Assembly (NCBI GenBank): GCA_000482145.1
Contig: AUXH01000003.1
Span: 1 to 64,000 of the forward strand
Reading direction: 5' to 3'
Length of the DNA: 64,000 nucleotides
Origin: Strigomonas culicis
Taxonomy: Eukaryota > Euglenozoa > Kinetoplastea > Trypanosomatida > Trypanosomatidae
The notes beneath the pieces are model-generated. The model was not told where the DNA came from, made no database searches, and saw only the letters and a program-made list of their open reading frames with translations. Shown here in pieces: positions 1-9,201 of the stretch. The number at the start of each line of letters is the position of its first letter. Positions within the stretch are counted from its first letter, which is position 1. The translations under genes and the position numbers were made by a program.

Positions 1-32
1 GAAGAGAGAGAGAGAGAGAGAGAGAGAGAAAG
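1..32. repeat. (GA)n microsatellite / polypyrimidine tract of next gene
   Basis: An almost perfect GA dinucleotide run. Read on the minus (coding) strand it is a CT tract of about 30 pyrimidines. It lies downstream of the CFIm25 gene in the transcription direction, so it is probably the splice-acceptor tract of the next gene, which lies outside the window. That role is inferred from position and composition. Confidence 0.6.
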
Positions 33-153
33 TTTTGAGAATGAAGTCATTACGCCTTTGTAAAGCACTTCCTAAGCGCCTATCAACACATACTTGACAT
101 ACAATTCCAACAGTGAGCCCTGTTTCATAACCCAGTGACAGTTACCGGCTGTA

Positions 154-903
154 CTAGTAATCGCCGCTACAATAGTTAAACAGGACTCGCGAAACAGTGG
201 TTGGGAGTGAAGCGATAATCGGCCCGTACTTGTTCGCATTGTCATACAAGTCGAAGAGGGGAACGGCGACCAGTTGCGTATTGGACTCTAAGAGGTTAAA
301 GTAGACGGTGGGCTCCAACTGCACCAGGAATACAACGCGCACTTCTTTCACGTGATCTACGGCAATATGAGGCGGAATGTACGGATACATGAGGGGACTA
401 AAATGAGGACGGTACCACTTGCCAAGAACATCCCCGACACGGAAAAATGAAGAGGCCCTCGAGAGGCCGCGGCTTCTGCCCACCTCCACAACGCTATCCG
501 AGGTGCTTTGCTCCGCATTAGCGCCGATGTTCTTCTCCTCACCCAACAGCTGTCGACCCAGCTTGCGCAGCAGGCATGTTTCCTCACTCTCGCCCCTGCG
601 GCAGCGGCCGCCGGGCAGCCGGTACGTCGCGTCCACCGATGCCGCGTTCCCGGTCACAATTCGCCCATTTCCCGCTCCGTCCGTGTTCGCCACTGCGGAT
701 TGCTTCAGCAACAGTATGTGCGGGTGACGTCGCAAGTGCACGATGAGCACCCCGTCGACGGAGTTCACGCAACGCTCCTCTGCGCATCGTGCCTTCAATC
801 CCATCAGTTTTTCAAATGGCGTTTTATGCTTTTTTACCGTATCCGCGTTGACAACCGTGTAGTTCTCTAGCGGATACACATCTAGCTTTGTTTTGAGCGA
901 CAT
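154..903 (-). CDS. Cleavage factor Im 25 kDa subunit (CFIm25/NUDT21-like)
   Basis: 249 residues. The family is the RNA-binding Nudix subunit of the nuclear pre-mRNA 3'-end cleavage complex. Seen: N-terminal YPLENYT (10-16), Nudix-box-like LPGGRCRRGE (96-105), the stretch YPYIPPHI typical of CFIm25, and FLVQLEP near the C-terminus. In the Nudix box the usual catalytic glutamates of REUXEE are replaced (RKLGRQ, 113-118), so hydrolase activity is not expected; vertebrate CFIm25 is likewise inactive. Two insertions (about 72-92 and 123-145) make it a little longer than the 227-residue human protein. In trypanosomatids 3' processing is coupled to trans-splicing of the downstream mRNA, so this factor probably acts on polycistrons such as this one. 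The start is the ATG at 903, about 10 bases below the first AG after a strong CT/T tract at 967-999. Confidence 0.88.
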   Translation of the reverse strand: MSLKTKLDVYPLENYTVVNADTVKKHKTPFEKLMGLKARCAEERCVNSVDGVLIVHLRRHPHILLLKQSAVANTDGAGNGRIVTGNAASVDATYRLPGGRCRRGESEETCLLRKLGRQLLGEEKNIGANAEQSTSDSVVEVGRSRGLSRASSFFRVGDVLGKWYRPHFSPLMYPYIPPHIAVDHVKEVRVVFLVQLEPTVYFNLLESNTQLVAVPLFDLYDNANKYGPIIASLPTTVSRVLFNYCSGDY

Positions 904-1182
904 CTATGCTATGCTGCGAGGTTGGTATATATAGATAAGTACCATAAACAAAGTGGGTGTGTATGTGTGAGAGAGAGCGAGAGAGAGAAAAAAAAAACAT
1001 GAAGAGGAATGAATGCACAAGAAAAAACACCGAGAGAAAGAACCAATTGAAAAAAACACAAACTCCTGACCAAGAAGAGAGTTCATCCGTCCAAAAAAAA
1101 AGATAAACCAAAACAGAACAGTCATCTTACTTTTGATGTATTATCATAGACATTTACACACATGTACATACATGTGTACGTA
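904..1182. other. Intergenic spacer
   Basis: Non-coding. The purine run at 967-999 (sense strand CT-rich plus T10) is the obvious trans-splice tract for the CFIm25 gene; the remainder is AT-rich, and no credible gene is seen. Confidence 0.6.
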
Positions 1183-3183
1183 TTAAGCATCTGGTTTCTT
1201 GTCGTAGCGCCGAAATGCATTATAGTCCAAGTCTTGTTCCTTTGCACTTGGCGTTACGTCGCGGTTGGTGCGTTCCAGCACCTGGTTCACGTGCTTGGAA
1301 AGGTCGATAATCTCCGCCGTCCGCTTCATGCCCACGAGGCCAATCTTGATCACACTCTCAAACGGCACATCAATCTGATATGCATTCTGCGGCGCTACCA
1401 CTTTATCCTCATCCGTAATGAAAAAAGACAAAAGTCCTTGCAGCAAGTGCAAGTGCGACACAACGAGCACTGGCGCGGAGCTCGCCTGGATATCATGAAT
1501 GTGCGGTTCCAAGCGTGCGTTGAAGACTTGGTGGATGCACTCGCCATTCGGCCACGCCGTGTAGTAGGGATCCGCACACATGGAATGCAGTGTGTTAGGC
1601 ATGGTCTTGCGGACGTCGGAGAGCAGCATACCCTCACAGTCCCCGTGGTTGATATCGTCCAGCGTCGGGAAGTACGACACGTGACAGTTCAGATCGGTGT
1701 CGCTGTTCGCATGGTCAACCGCCGGCTGTCCGTACAGCTTAGAAGACTCCTCGGCAAAGTAGTGGATCGTCTGTGTGGCCCTCTTGGCGCAGCTGGTCAT
1801 AACATTCAGGCTCGCGTGCGGCGGCATCTCCGCTTTAAAGTACTCAAACAGCGCCGCACTATACGCCTTGCCGCGCTCCGTCAGACGCGAATTCCCACCA
1901 ATGCGCCCACACAACATGTCGACATATTCGCCCGGGCGCGACAAATACAAGTTAGCAGGGGTGTGACTCAGATTGTGAAGCATGTAGGCAAGCCGCGAGG
2001 GCATCCAGCCGGATATCATGTTGAGAGAGTAGTTCTTGTTGTCTTCAATGCGGATGTACGAGAGGTCGCTGTCGCTCAAGGGGTTCAGCGTCTTGTACAC
2101 CGCCTCGTGCTGCTCCAGCACGCTGTAGTACTGCTGCACAAAGTTCTCCGGCGCGTTAGCAAACAAGTCCCTCGCGCGCAGGATGTTGTTGTGAATGACG
2201 GACTTATCGTTGTTGACCACTTCCACAAAAATCACGCGATTGGGCTGTATGTGGTGCGTGGACTTCAGCGCGCGAAGAAGTGCGGAGCGCCGCGCTGTGG
2301 TGGACTGCGTCCCGTCCAGGATAGCGACGCCCCCCGTCTGGACGATAAAGCGTGTCATCTCCTTCGCAATGATGGCCGACACACGCGCCTCTATATCTGC
2401 CGTGCTCGGGACCGGTGCACCAGAGCCGCCCTCCCGCAGCAGCTCCTTCTCCACGCGCTTGCGGTAGACTTGGTGGCTAAAAATGTTACAGGTCAGCCCG
2501 TTCCACTGGAAATAGCGCCTAATCTGCTGCGCGACATAGGTCTTCCCGCGCGCCGGAAGGCCCACCATGATGACAATAAGCGATCCGACCATCGGTTGTG
2601 GCACGGAGGAGAAGTCCGGCGCGTTGGGACTCATCGGCGACGTATCACTCACAAGTGGATTTGCAGAGAAGGAGTCCGGCAGCACCTCTCCGCTCTCGTA
2701 TTTCCCAAGAAGCACCTTGGCGATATCGGCATGCGCGAACTCCTCTGCGAGCTCCAGCGGTGTCTTGCCCTCACGATCTTGGAGCATGTGGTCGGCGCCG
2801 TACTCCAGCAGCAGGTTGATGACGGCCAGCCGCCCGTTCATCGCGGCAATGTGGAGGAGCGTGCGGTCGTCGTAGTCGCGGCTGTTGGGATCGGCGCCGC
2901 CGTCCAGCAGGATCTGCACGCCGACCACATCCCCCGACGCACACAGCTGGCACAGCTCGACGGTCAGCATGTAGATGATGGAGTCGTCTTGGGGCTCCTC
3001 CAGCGCTGCCTGGCCACTCTCCTGTGAAGGGTTCGGCTGCAGCTCCGCTTCCTTCGCTCGAAGTGTGTCAATGTAACTATTGATCTTCGCGAGCTCTTCC
3101 TGGATAAAGGCCATTTTCTGGAAAGAGACGGGCTTTTGCTTCTTCTTCTTATCCACTAGTGTAGTGGGAACTTGTTTCTCCAT
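1183..3183 (-). CDS. Ankyrin-repeat 6-phosphofructo-2-kinase / fructose-2,6-bisphosphatase, phosphatase site mutated
   Basis: 666 residues from the ATG at 3183. An in-frame ATG at 3249 lies upstream of the G/A-run splice tract (3214-3227) and of the first AG (3191-3192), so it should be outside the mRNA. Domains: ankyrin repeats about 72-165; 6-PF-2-kinase about 200-410 with Walker A GLPARGKT (208-215); histidine-phosphatase domain about 411-640. The family makes and degrades fructose-2,6-bisphosphate, which in kinetoplastids activates pyruvate kinase. The phosphatase signature RHGE, whose His is the phosphorylated nucleophile, reads RPGE here (416-419; Pro codon at 1933-1935). The following GRIGG, the CEGML glutamate and the second His (VVSHLH) are kept. 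I infer a kinase-only, regulatory protein. Trypanosomatids are known to have several PFK-2/FBPase-2 isoforms, some with one inactive half. Confidence 0.9.
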   Translation of the reverse strand: MEKQVPTTLVDKKKKQKPVSFQKMAFIQEELAKINSYIDTLRAKEAELQPNPSQESGQAALEEPQDDSIIYMLTVELCQLCASGDVVGVQILLDGGADPNSRDYDDRTLLHIAAMNGRLAVINLLLEYGADHMLQDREGKTPLELAEEFAHADIAKVLLGKYESGEVLPDSFSANPLVSDTSPMSPNAPDFSSVPQPMVGSLIVIMVGLPARGKTYVAQQIRRYFQWNGLTCNIFSHQVYRKRVEKELLREGGSGAPVPSTADIEARVSAIIAKEMTRFIVQTGGVAILDGTQSTTARRSALLRALKSTHHIQPNRVIFVEVVNNDKSVIHNNILRARDLFANAPENFVQQYYSVLEQHEAVYKTLNPLSDSDLSYIRIEDNKNYSLNMISGWMPSRLAYMLHNLSHTPANLYLSRPGEYVDMLCGRIGGNSRLTERGKAYSAALFEYFKAEMPPHASLNVMTSCAKRATQTIHYFAEESSKLYGQPAVDHANSDTDLNCHVSYFPTLDDINHGDCEGMLLSDVRKTMPNTLHSMCADPYYTAWPNGECIHQVFNARLEPHIHDIQASSAPVLVVSHLHLLQGLLSFFITDEDKVVAPQNAYQIDVPFESVIKIGLVGMKRTAEIIDLSKHVNQVLERTNRDVTPSAKEQDLDYNAFRRYDKKPDA

Positions 3184-3730
3184 TGTTTCTCTTGTGTGTA
3201 TGTATGTGTGTGTGAGGGAGGGGGGGGTTGCAAGTACGGATGTTGTCACCTCTCTTAGAAAAGAAATTTGAAACGGGTTAACTTCGATAAGATGCCACCA
3301 CTCTAAAAATGGGTGAACTGGGATACTAAAATACTCTTTTGTTTGAATAAACGAAAGTGTAGAGAAAATGAACCGGAAGAGCGGAAGGGAAAGAAGGATA
3401 CAACATCAAAAGAAGAAGAACAAGCGTAGACCTTAGCACCCTTATACAACTAAAAAAAAAAAGAGGCTGCGATGCATATACAATAACGACCGCTATTCAT
3501 TAGTTTTTCTTGGTACCACACTACATCCTGTAGTCATTTGTCTTCACCACACAACAAATAACGACAGGAGAATCCTCAACCGGAAGTGTTACCATTTCAT
3601 GTTTGGGTTCTGAACAACAACCAAGAAAAGAAAAAGAAAAAAAAGAGGGCTTCGATATTCACTTGTTTCGTCCTTTATGATTTGTGTTTCTTGAAGAGGA
3701 AAGAGGAGGGAGAGGAAAAAAAGCCGAGAC
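3184..3730. other. Intergenic spacer
   Basis: 3' UTR of the FolD gene followed by the 5' UTR of PFK-2. A purine run at 3214-3227 followed on the minus strand by AG at 3191-3192 predicts a PFK-2 leader of only about 7 bases. Other A/T homopolymers are present; no gene is seen. Confidence 0.55.
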
Positions 3731-4621
3731 CTACTCTGCTGTCACGGAGTTTTTGAACCCTTGAAGTGTATTCTTGAGTAACATGGCGATGGTCATCGGG
3801 CCAACACCGCCAGGAACGGGGGATATGTACGCCGCGTGCTCTGCTGCCTCCTGGAAGCACACGTCGCCAGCCAGTCGGTAGCCGGCCTTCTTTGTAGCAT
3901 CATCTACCGGCGTCGTGCCAACGTCGATGACGGCCGCGCCATCCTTGATCCAGCTGCCTTGCACAAAGCCAGGCTTGCCCATGGCCGCGATGACAATGTC
4001 CGCAGACTTGACGGTCTCCTCCAAGACGGGCATCGGCGTCGCGGAATGCACGACGGTCACGGTGGCGTTGTGCTTCATCAGCAACGCCGCCACCGGTGCG
4101 CCCACGATGTTGCTGCGACCCAGCACCACTGCCCGCCTGCCCTCAATCGGGATGTTCGTGCGCTGCAGCATCTCGATCACGCCGGCCGGCGTGCACGGCA
4201 GGAACAGGGGCTCGCGGCCCTTGCAGTGCAGCAGGCCGACGTTGATGGGCAGCAAGGCATCGGCGTCCTTCGTCACCTGCACCACCTCCAGTGCCCTGTT
4301 TTCATCAATGTGTTTGGGGAGGGGCAGCTGCACAATGATGCCGTGGCACTCCGGGTTTTCATTGAGCTTCACGATCTGCGCCTCCAGCTCCGCCTGAGAC
4401 ACATCGCCGGGCAGCTCCACGTTAAAGCTGGCGAACCCGCACTCCGCAGCCGCCTTGTGCTTGAGCCGCACATAGGTCTGCGAGTCCTTCCGCTCCCCCA
4501 CGATGACAGCAGCCAGGCCAGGCACCTTGTGGTACTTCTCTCTCAGCACGTCGACCTCCGCCTTTATCTCCCCGCGGATCGCTTCAGCGATGGCCTTGCC
4601 GTCGATGATCTGTGCGCTCAT
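3731..4621 (-). CDS. DHCH1: Methylenetetrahydrofolate dehydrogenase / cyclohydrolase (FolD, DHCH)
   Basis: 296 residues, the usual length of bifunctional FolD. It interconverts 5,10-methylene-, methenyl- and 10-formyl-tetrahydrofolate, supplying formyl groups for initiator tRNA formylation and one-carbon metabolism. Seen: the catalytic YxxxK as YVRLK (50-54), IVQLPLPKH in the substrate loop, GRSNIVGAP in the Rossmann NADP-binding domain, and the C-terminal PVPGGVGPMT signature. There is no N-terminal extension, so a cytosolic form is likely. In Leishmania the essential cytosolic enzyme is called DHCH1; the symbol rests on family and remembered gene order. The ATG at 4621 is preceded by a very long pyrimidine tract (about 4660-4740). 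Confidence 0.93.
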   Translation of the reverse strand: MSAQIIDGKAIAEAIRGEIKAEVDVLREKYHKVPGLAAVIVGERKDSQTYVRLKHKAAAECGFASFNVELPGDVSQAELEAQIVKLNENPECHGIIVQLPLPKHIDENRALEVVQVTKDADALLPINVGLLHCKGREPLFLPCTPAGVIEMLQRTNIPIEGRRAVVLGRSNIVGAPVAALLMKHNATVTVVHSATPMPVLEETVKSADIVIAAMGKPGFVQGSWIKDGAAVIDVGTTPVDDATKKAGYRLAGDVCFQEAAEHAAYISPVPGGVGPMTIAMLLKNTLQGFKNSVTAE

Positions 4622-5511
4622 GATAACTACTGTATACTACCTAGCAGTCGGCAGGGAGGTGAAGAAAAAAAAAAGTGAAACAGAGACGACGACAAGAGAG
4701 AGAAAGAGAGCGAGAGAAGAGGAATGGAAAGAAGAACAGCGATTATAGTAAAGACAAAAAAGCATCGTAGAACATTCTGTGCACAGTGTACCGCCATTTC
4801 AATCATATAATGCCACATTCGAAAACAGAGAGAAAAGAGCAACGAGTGCATACACTATTCGGCTTATTCGGGACTCGTTTTCTGTCGCAGAGCTTGCCGG
4901 ATGTCAGAGACTATTTCAACTTGTGCATGCACGATTATGAATAATCGGGCACCTAGGCGTTGCTCTTCATTTTTGTTTTCCTTCCGAAAAGAAAAAAGAA
5001 AGGAAAAAAAAAACGCGGACAAGACACGCGGCCAGCGAACAGAAAAATAACTAAAAAAAAGGTATATTTGAAAATAAAAAATGTATATTTATGTAGATGA
5101 AGAAAAAAAAAACATTCGCTACACATAAAAACTCTATAAGGAAGTGCTTCTATCAGTAAAAGGGGTGAAAAAGATCTAAAATAGCTTCCGCTCACGCCGA
5201 CAGTGTAATATGTCCGCATGAATATGATGCTCCAGGAATATGTCCAGTCGACAGAAGGAGACGATCCAAGTAAAAATGAAAAAAAAAGGGAACCAGAAAA
5301 GAAATCCATTAGTAATGCTTCATATCATCGAACGAATGGCAAGTATAGAAATACACTGTCCACTTTGTTTCGAAAGAAGGAAATTAGCGTCATTCGGAAA
5401 AGGCCCTTTTGAGAACACGCGCCAATGAATACTTTTTTTTTTGCTTTTTTTTTCTTACTTGAAAATTATTCGCTTCGAGTTACACTCTAAAACCCAATGC
5501 AAGGAATCGTT
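4622..5511. other. Longest intergenic spacer
   Basis: 890 bases with no credible gene. The FolD-proximal end (about 4660-4740) is an 80-base purine-rich block, read as a polypyrimidine tract in sense. The rest is A/T-rich with A8-A10 runs, probably the long 3' UTR of the cyclin mRNA. Open frames here encode only Phe/Lys/Ser-rich low-complexity peptides made by the homopolymers. Confidence 0.55.
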
Positions 5512-6945
5512 CTAGAGACTCCGCAGATACTTCATCGCAGCTGAATTGGGATTACAGAACAGCTTGCTGACCTCGCTGAATCGTTTTTCGGCGAAGAGGG
5601 AAAACGTAATCTCGCCAACCTGTGAAGAGACGTAGTTCTTTGCAATTCCCGCCATCACACTCTGTATCAGACGCCGCACCTGCGGTCCGGGGTCCCCAGT
5701 AGAGACGTCACACATGACGCGGCTAATGAACACACACGTGGCGGCAATTTGAGAAGGGTGGTACTGCCCGTAGTACGTGTGGATGGTGACGGACGAGATG
5801 ATGTAGCGGAGCAGGTCCATCTGCTCCTTGGACGCGGGCGGGTCCTGCTCTGCCACGAGCGCGCTGGTCATGTGGGTGAGTGTGTTGGGGCAGAGGTGGA
5901 AATCGAGCGCCGTCGCGATGATCTTCTCCGTCTGCAGCACCTTCTCGCACGTGAAGGAGCCGGCCGCCTGGCTGACGAGAAATCGGAGGAAGTTGTGCAG
6001 GTAGAGCTCCTCAAACTTGCAGGCCAGGTAGAGGGCAGCGCAGCCGAACAGCAGAAAGCTGCTCCGCGACACCTGGTGGAGCGCAAGATACTGGTCCAGG
6101 ATGGTCATCCCGAGGAAGTACGTCTCGGCGCGGAGGCTCTGCACGCTGTAAATGCTGACCTGCAGCAGCCACTCGGCAAGCATGCCACGAATCGTCGGCG
6201 TCAGGTCCGTTTGGATGGCCTGATAGATAGGCACCGGTTCGATGGACGCGTCCTTCTCGATGAAGTCATCGACAAGCGCCGTAAGGTAGCGTCCGTCGTA
6301 GGCGTTTCCGGTGAAGAGCGTCGGCTGCAGCTTTCTCAGCTCCACGTACAGCGGGATGGGGTCCACAAAGCCGCCTGCCTGCAAGGACGTGAGTATGGTG
6401 CACACCGCGTTCTGCGTGTTCGGGCCAAGCTGCTCGGCGAAGTGGTTGATGAGCGACAGCGAGACATCCTCTTGGAGCTTCACGACCAGCAGGATCCAGT
6501 CGCAGAGATCCTGGAAGGACGTCTCCATCCCCTGAAGGAGCTGCACACGCTTGAAGCGAAGGATGTCCATGACGCGCCCACTCGTCGGAATGTTCCGGCC
6601 GTTCCAGCTGCTCATGACGGGGTCGAGCAGCGCCTGCGTGGGCTCATCCAGACGCTTCATCAGAGACACAATGAATTGCTCCAGCTTGCCTGCGTTGATG
6701 GCCTTCTGGGGGCACACGTCAAAGATGTCCATATCGGAAGCTAAGACATCGTGCAGGTGACGCTGAAACTCGTTGAACGAAATGGGGCGCAGCTCTGCCT
6801 CCCTTGCCGCAACCGCCTTCTGCATGCGCTGCTTCCGAGAGAGCGGCTTCGACTGGGGGGAGGGCAGATCCAGCCGCCGCTTGCTCTTCACTTTTGCATC
6901 GGTGTTCACATTGATCGGGCTCAGAAAGTTTGATGAAGTGTTCAT
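5512..6945 (-). CDS. Cyclin (B-type-like)
   Basis: 477 residues from the ATG at 6945; upstream in-frame codons encode a hydrophobic stretch in the spacer and are not used. A cyclin box lies in the C-terminal half: the TPTIRGMLAEWLLQV helix corresponds to the MRAILVDWL helix of mitotic cyclins, followed by ETYFLGMTILDQYL and ALYLACKFEE, whose Lys and Glu contact the CDK. A second cyclin fold follows. The N-terminus (1-60) is basic and Ser/Pro-rich with possible CDK sites (SPxxK-like) and no clear destruction box. It is expected to activate a CRK kinase in cell-cycle control. Its place next to FolD matches my unverified memory of T. brucei CYC8. Paralogue assignment is uncertain. Confidence 0.85.
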   Translation of the reverse strand: MNTSSNFLSPINVNTDAKVKSKRRLDLPSPQSKPLSRKQRMQKAVAAREAELRPISFNEFQRHLHDVLASDMDIFDVCPQKAINAGKLEQFIVSLMKRLDEPTQALLDPVMSSWNGRNIPTSGRVMDILRFKRVQLLQGMETSFQDLCDWILLVVKLQEDVSLSLINHFAEQLGPNTQNAVCTILTSLQAGGFVDPIPLYVELRKLQPTLFTGNAYDGRYLTALVDDFIEKDASIEPVPIYQAIQTDLTPTIRGMLAEWLLQVSIYSVQSLRAETYFLGMTILDQYLALHQVSRSSFLLFGCAALYLACKFEELYLHNFLRFLVSQAAGSFTCEKVLQTEKIIATALDFHLCPNTLTHMTSALVAEQDPPASKEQMDLLRYIISSVTIHTYYGQYHPSQIAATCVFISRVMCDVSTGDPGPQVRRLIQSVMAGIAKNYVSSQVGEITFSLFAEKRFSEVSKLFCNPNSAAMKYLRSL

Positions 6946-7603
6946 TGTACCAAACAACAGAAGAGCTAAACGACGAATCCTCTTTTGTGCTTTCACGCTT
7001 TCTATTAATAATAATAATATGTAGATACGAACAATTACACACACAACAACAACAAAAAAAAAACTGTTATATCCGTGAATCTATGAATACCTTATCCCTA
7101 GTATGTGACTGAAAGGCGTATAATGATGTACACGAGAAGAAGCAAGAGAGGCGTAACAATAGAAGAAATGAGTAAGGATAATCACAGTAAAGGGATTAAG
7201 GCATGTCAAGAATAAAGACCAGTTTCTTTTTCTACCGAGATTGTAAACCATAATTGTAATCACCAGAGAATACGAGTAATCTCACCAGGAGCAACAAAAA
7301 CGCTATGTATATAAGACAGAAATGAAACGCAATATCGATTTCACAGTATTAGTTAGACACAGTGATACACTCTGAAGTGAGAGAAGAAACACATTTCTGT
7401 CGTATTGAATGTCCACGAGAAATCGAAAGAGAACAAAGAAGTACCTACAGGAAGGTAAACAACAAAGATGCCTCTTTTGATTTATTTGTAAAAAAATAAA
7501 AAAAAATGCATCTAAGAATGACAAGATCAAAGTGGTGTAGTAAAAGAAAAAAAAACCTGTATTCGATATAGAGATATAACTATTCTTCGTAGTATTGTTG
7601 TTA
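6946..7603. other. Intergenic spacer
   Basis: 658 AT-rich bases between the nucleoside-hydrolase-like gene and the cyclin. An A10 run at 7054-7063 (T10 in sense) is the likely splice tract of the cyclin. No gene is seen. Confidence 0.5.
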
Positions 7604-8818
7604 TTACGCGAGCGACAAGCTGTCGACACCCAACAAGCGACTAAAAAAGGTAGACTCCACGACCGCCATGACCACGGTAACGACAAAATTATAGGTGCTG
7701 CTAGATGGACGATAGCTGGTACCGTCGGATGTCATAGAATTACCGTTCGTCACGCTCACCGGGATGGACGTCACGGTGGCGCCGTTCTGCACAGACGTGT
7801 CTGCCCAGTACGCGGCCGCTATCACCTCCAATCGGATCCGATTGGTGGAGGATCCCGTTTTGGAGTTGTAGCCGTTGATGGCGTTGGCCACAACCGAAGC
7901 CGTGTTCACCGATGACGAGGACAGGCGGTTCGTCACTATAGTCGCGTAGGCCGTGGTATTCCAGGTCATGATGCCGTCCAGCGGGAACAGAGTCAACGGG
8001 ATGCCATGGCTACCTTGTGTAATGTAGTTGGCGGCGAGAGGGTCCAAGAAGAAGTTGATTTCCGCCTTCGTGTTGCCCACGTACACATTGAGCGTGTTGC
8101 CTTTGACGTTGAAGGCGCCGCCGGCGGCATAGATGCCAGTCACTCTGGACCGTAAAGTGGCGTACTTCTGCAGAAAGTAGGCGGCATTCGTGCAGGGGCC
8201 TAGGATCAGAAAATCGACGGACGAGCTACTCAGCAGGGAAGAGAGAGCACTCTCGAAGTACGTGAAAGAGGAGCCGTCCGAGCTAAGCACTCTGTCAAGC
8301 GTCGGCGACGCGCCAAACAGTAAATCCGCCTGTGCACGAAGAGCATAGCGGACGTACTTGCGATAGGTACAGGCGCTCACGCTGTACGTCTCGTTCGCCG
8401 TGAAGGCGATGTTTGTGACGAAATCGTCGTTCACCATCGAAACGCTGTTTCCATAGTACACGGGAATGGTTGTGGTAAAACCCTCATTCTTGAGCTGAGC
8501 CAGAAAATTGTGCACGTTTTCGTTGGCACTAGCCAGGTTAATATTCCACCCGTTCACCGTCAGCACAATCATGGAAATAACGACATCCCTTCGCTGTGCG
8601 AGATAGCGGAGTGCCTCCAGGTTGTGCGGCATCACTTCCATAAACACAACAGCCTTCTTCTTTACGGAAGTCTTCTTGCCCGTACCGCCAAAGGCATAGA
8701 TGACCAAGAAAAGCAAGAAGAAAGAGTAGAGCGCAAAAGTAATCATCTTTAAAATCTTAATCTTCCGCGGTTGGGGCATTGCGCTCCAGTTCCCGTAGTA
8801 CACCTTGACGTTATCCAT
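7604..8818 (-). CDS. Membrane-anchored nucleoside-hydrolase-like protein lacking active-site residues
   Basis: 404 residues from the ATG at 8818. A signal-anchor helix (about 25-45) precedes a domain with the inosine/uridine nucleoside hydrolase layout: VVISMIVLTVNGW (normally LLGITTVxGN), FLILGPCTNAAYFL (normally VLGPLTNLA), GIYAAGGAFNVKGN, EINFFLDPLAANYI and PLTLFPLDG. The N-terminal DxDxGxDD calcium/ribose motif is absent: the equivalent residues read VVFMEVMPHNLEAL (57-70). The late His-Asp active-site segment is also replaced (LEVIAAAYWAD). I infer a catalytically dead member facing the lumen or cell surface, perhaps a binding protein. Trypanosomatids salvage all purines, which makes a purine-binding role attractive but unproven. 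The C-terminus contains a further hydrophobic stretch. Confidence 0.7.
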   Translation of the reverse strand: MDNVKVYYGNWSAMPQPRKIKILKMITFALYSFFLLFLVIYAFGGTGKKTSVKKKAVVFMEVMPHNLEALRYLAQRRDVVISMIVLTVNGWNINLASANENVHNFLAQLKNEGFTTTIPVYYGNSVSMVNDDFVTNIAFTANETYSVSACTYRKYVRYALRAQADLLFGASPTLDRVLSSDGSSFTYFESALSSLLSSSSVDFLILGPCTNAAYFLQKYATLRSRVTGIYAAGGAFNVKGNTLNVYVGNTKAEINFFLDPLAANYITQGSHGIPLTLFPLDGIMTWNTTAYATIVTNRLSSSSVNTASVVANAINGYNSKTGSSTNRIRLEVIAAAYWADTSVQNGATVTSIPVSVTNGNSMTSDGTSYRPSSSTYNFVVTVVMAVVESTFFSRLLGVDSLSLA

Positions 8819-8944
8819 TGTCACGTTAGTAAGAAGTATATGTCTATTTTTTTTTTCGTGTATATGGTACCAAAAATATGATACTATGCAGCGATAGCCT
8901 TTTTTTCCTTTTTCTTTTCGATGGAGTGTTCATAAAGTAGAGAT

Positions 8945-8963
8945 GAGAGAGAGAGAGAGAGAG
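8945..8963. repeat. (GA)9 microsatellite
   Basis: GA run, CT in sense; probably part of the splice tract of the nucleoside-hydrolase-like gene. Confidence 0.85.
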
Positions 8964-9104
8964 CAGAAAGGAAAACAAACACATAAGCAAAAAAGGGGGA
9001 AAAAAAAGACGGATTTTTCAAGCAAAAAGAAGAAGAGGACAAAAACGTTCAACTAAATCAGCCTATATAAGTACACCTGTTTCCTTTTTCATTATTATTT
9101 TTTA

Positions 9105-9120
9105 ATATATATATATATAT
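9105..9120. repeat. (AT)8 microsatellite
   Basis: Perfect AT dinucleotide run in the spacer below VPS52. Confidence 0.85.
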
Positions 9121-9201
9121 GAGAAACGTTGGAAGAGAGGTGGAGAAGTCCTCCTCTTAGCATCATTACAGTAATCCCATTTCGTGGGGATTACAAAAGG
9201 G

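Larger units (their letters stand above)
8825..9201. other. Intergenic spacer with GA and AT microsatellites
   Basis: Contains (GA)9 at 8945-8963 followed by an A/G-rich block to about 9050, a likely splice tract for the nucleoside-hydrolase-like gene, and (AT)8 at 9105-9120 near the VPS52 3' end. No gene is seen. Confidence 0.55.

Noticed and set aside
1162..3027. 621-codon open frame on the plus strand opposite PFK-2
   Set aside because: It is the antisense of a well-supported gene with clear domains; its product is His/Val/Arg-rich without any motif, and no plus-strand gene is seen elsewhere. Other long antisense frames (for example 19427-20575 and 23874-24986) are rejected for the same reason.
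4953..5309. 118-codon Phe-rich minus-strand open frame in the longest spacer
   Set aside because: Composition reflects A/T homopolymers of a UTR; no conserved motif, no coding-like third-position GC.
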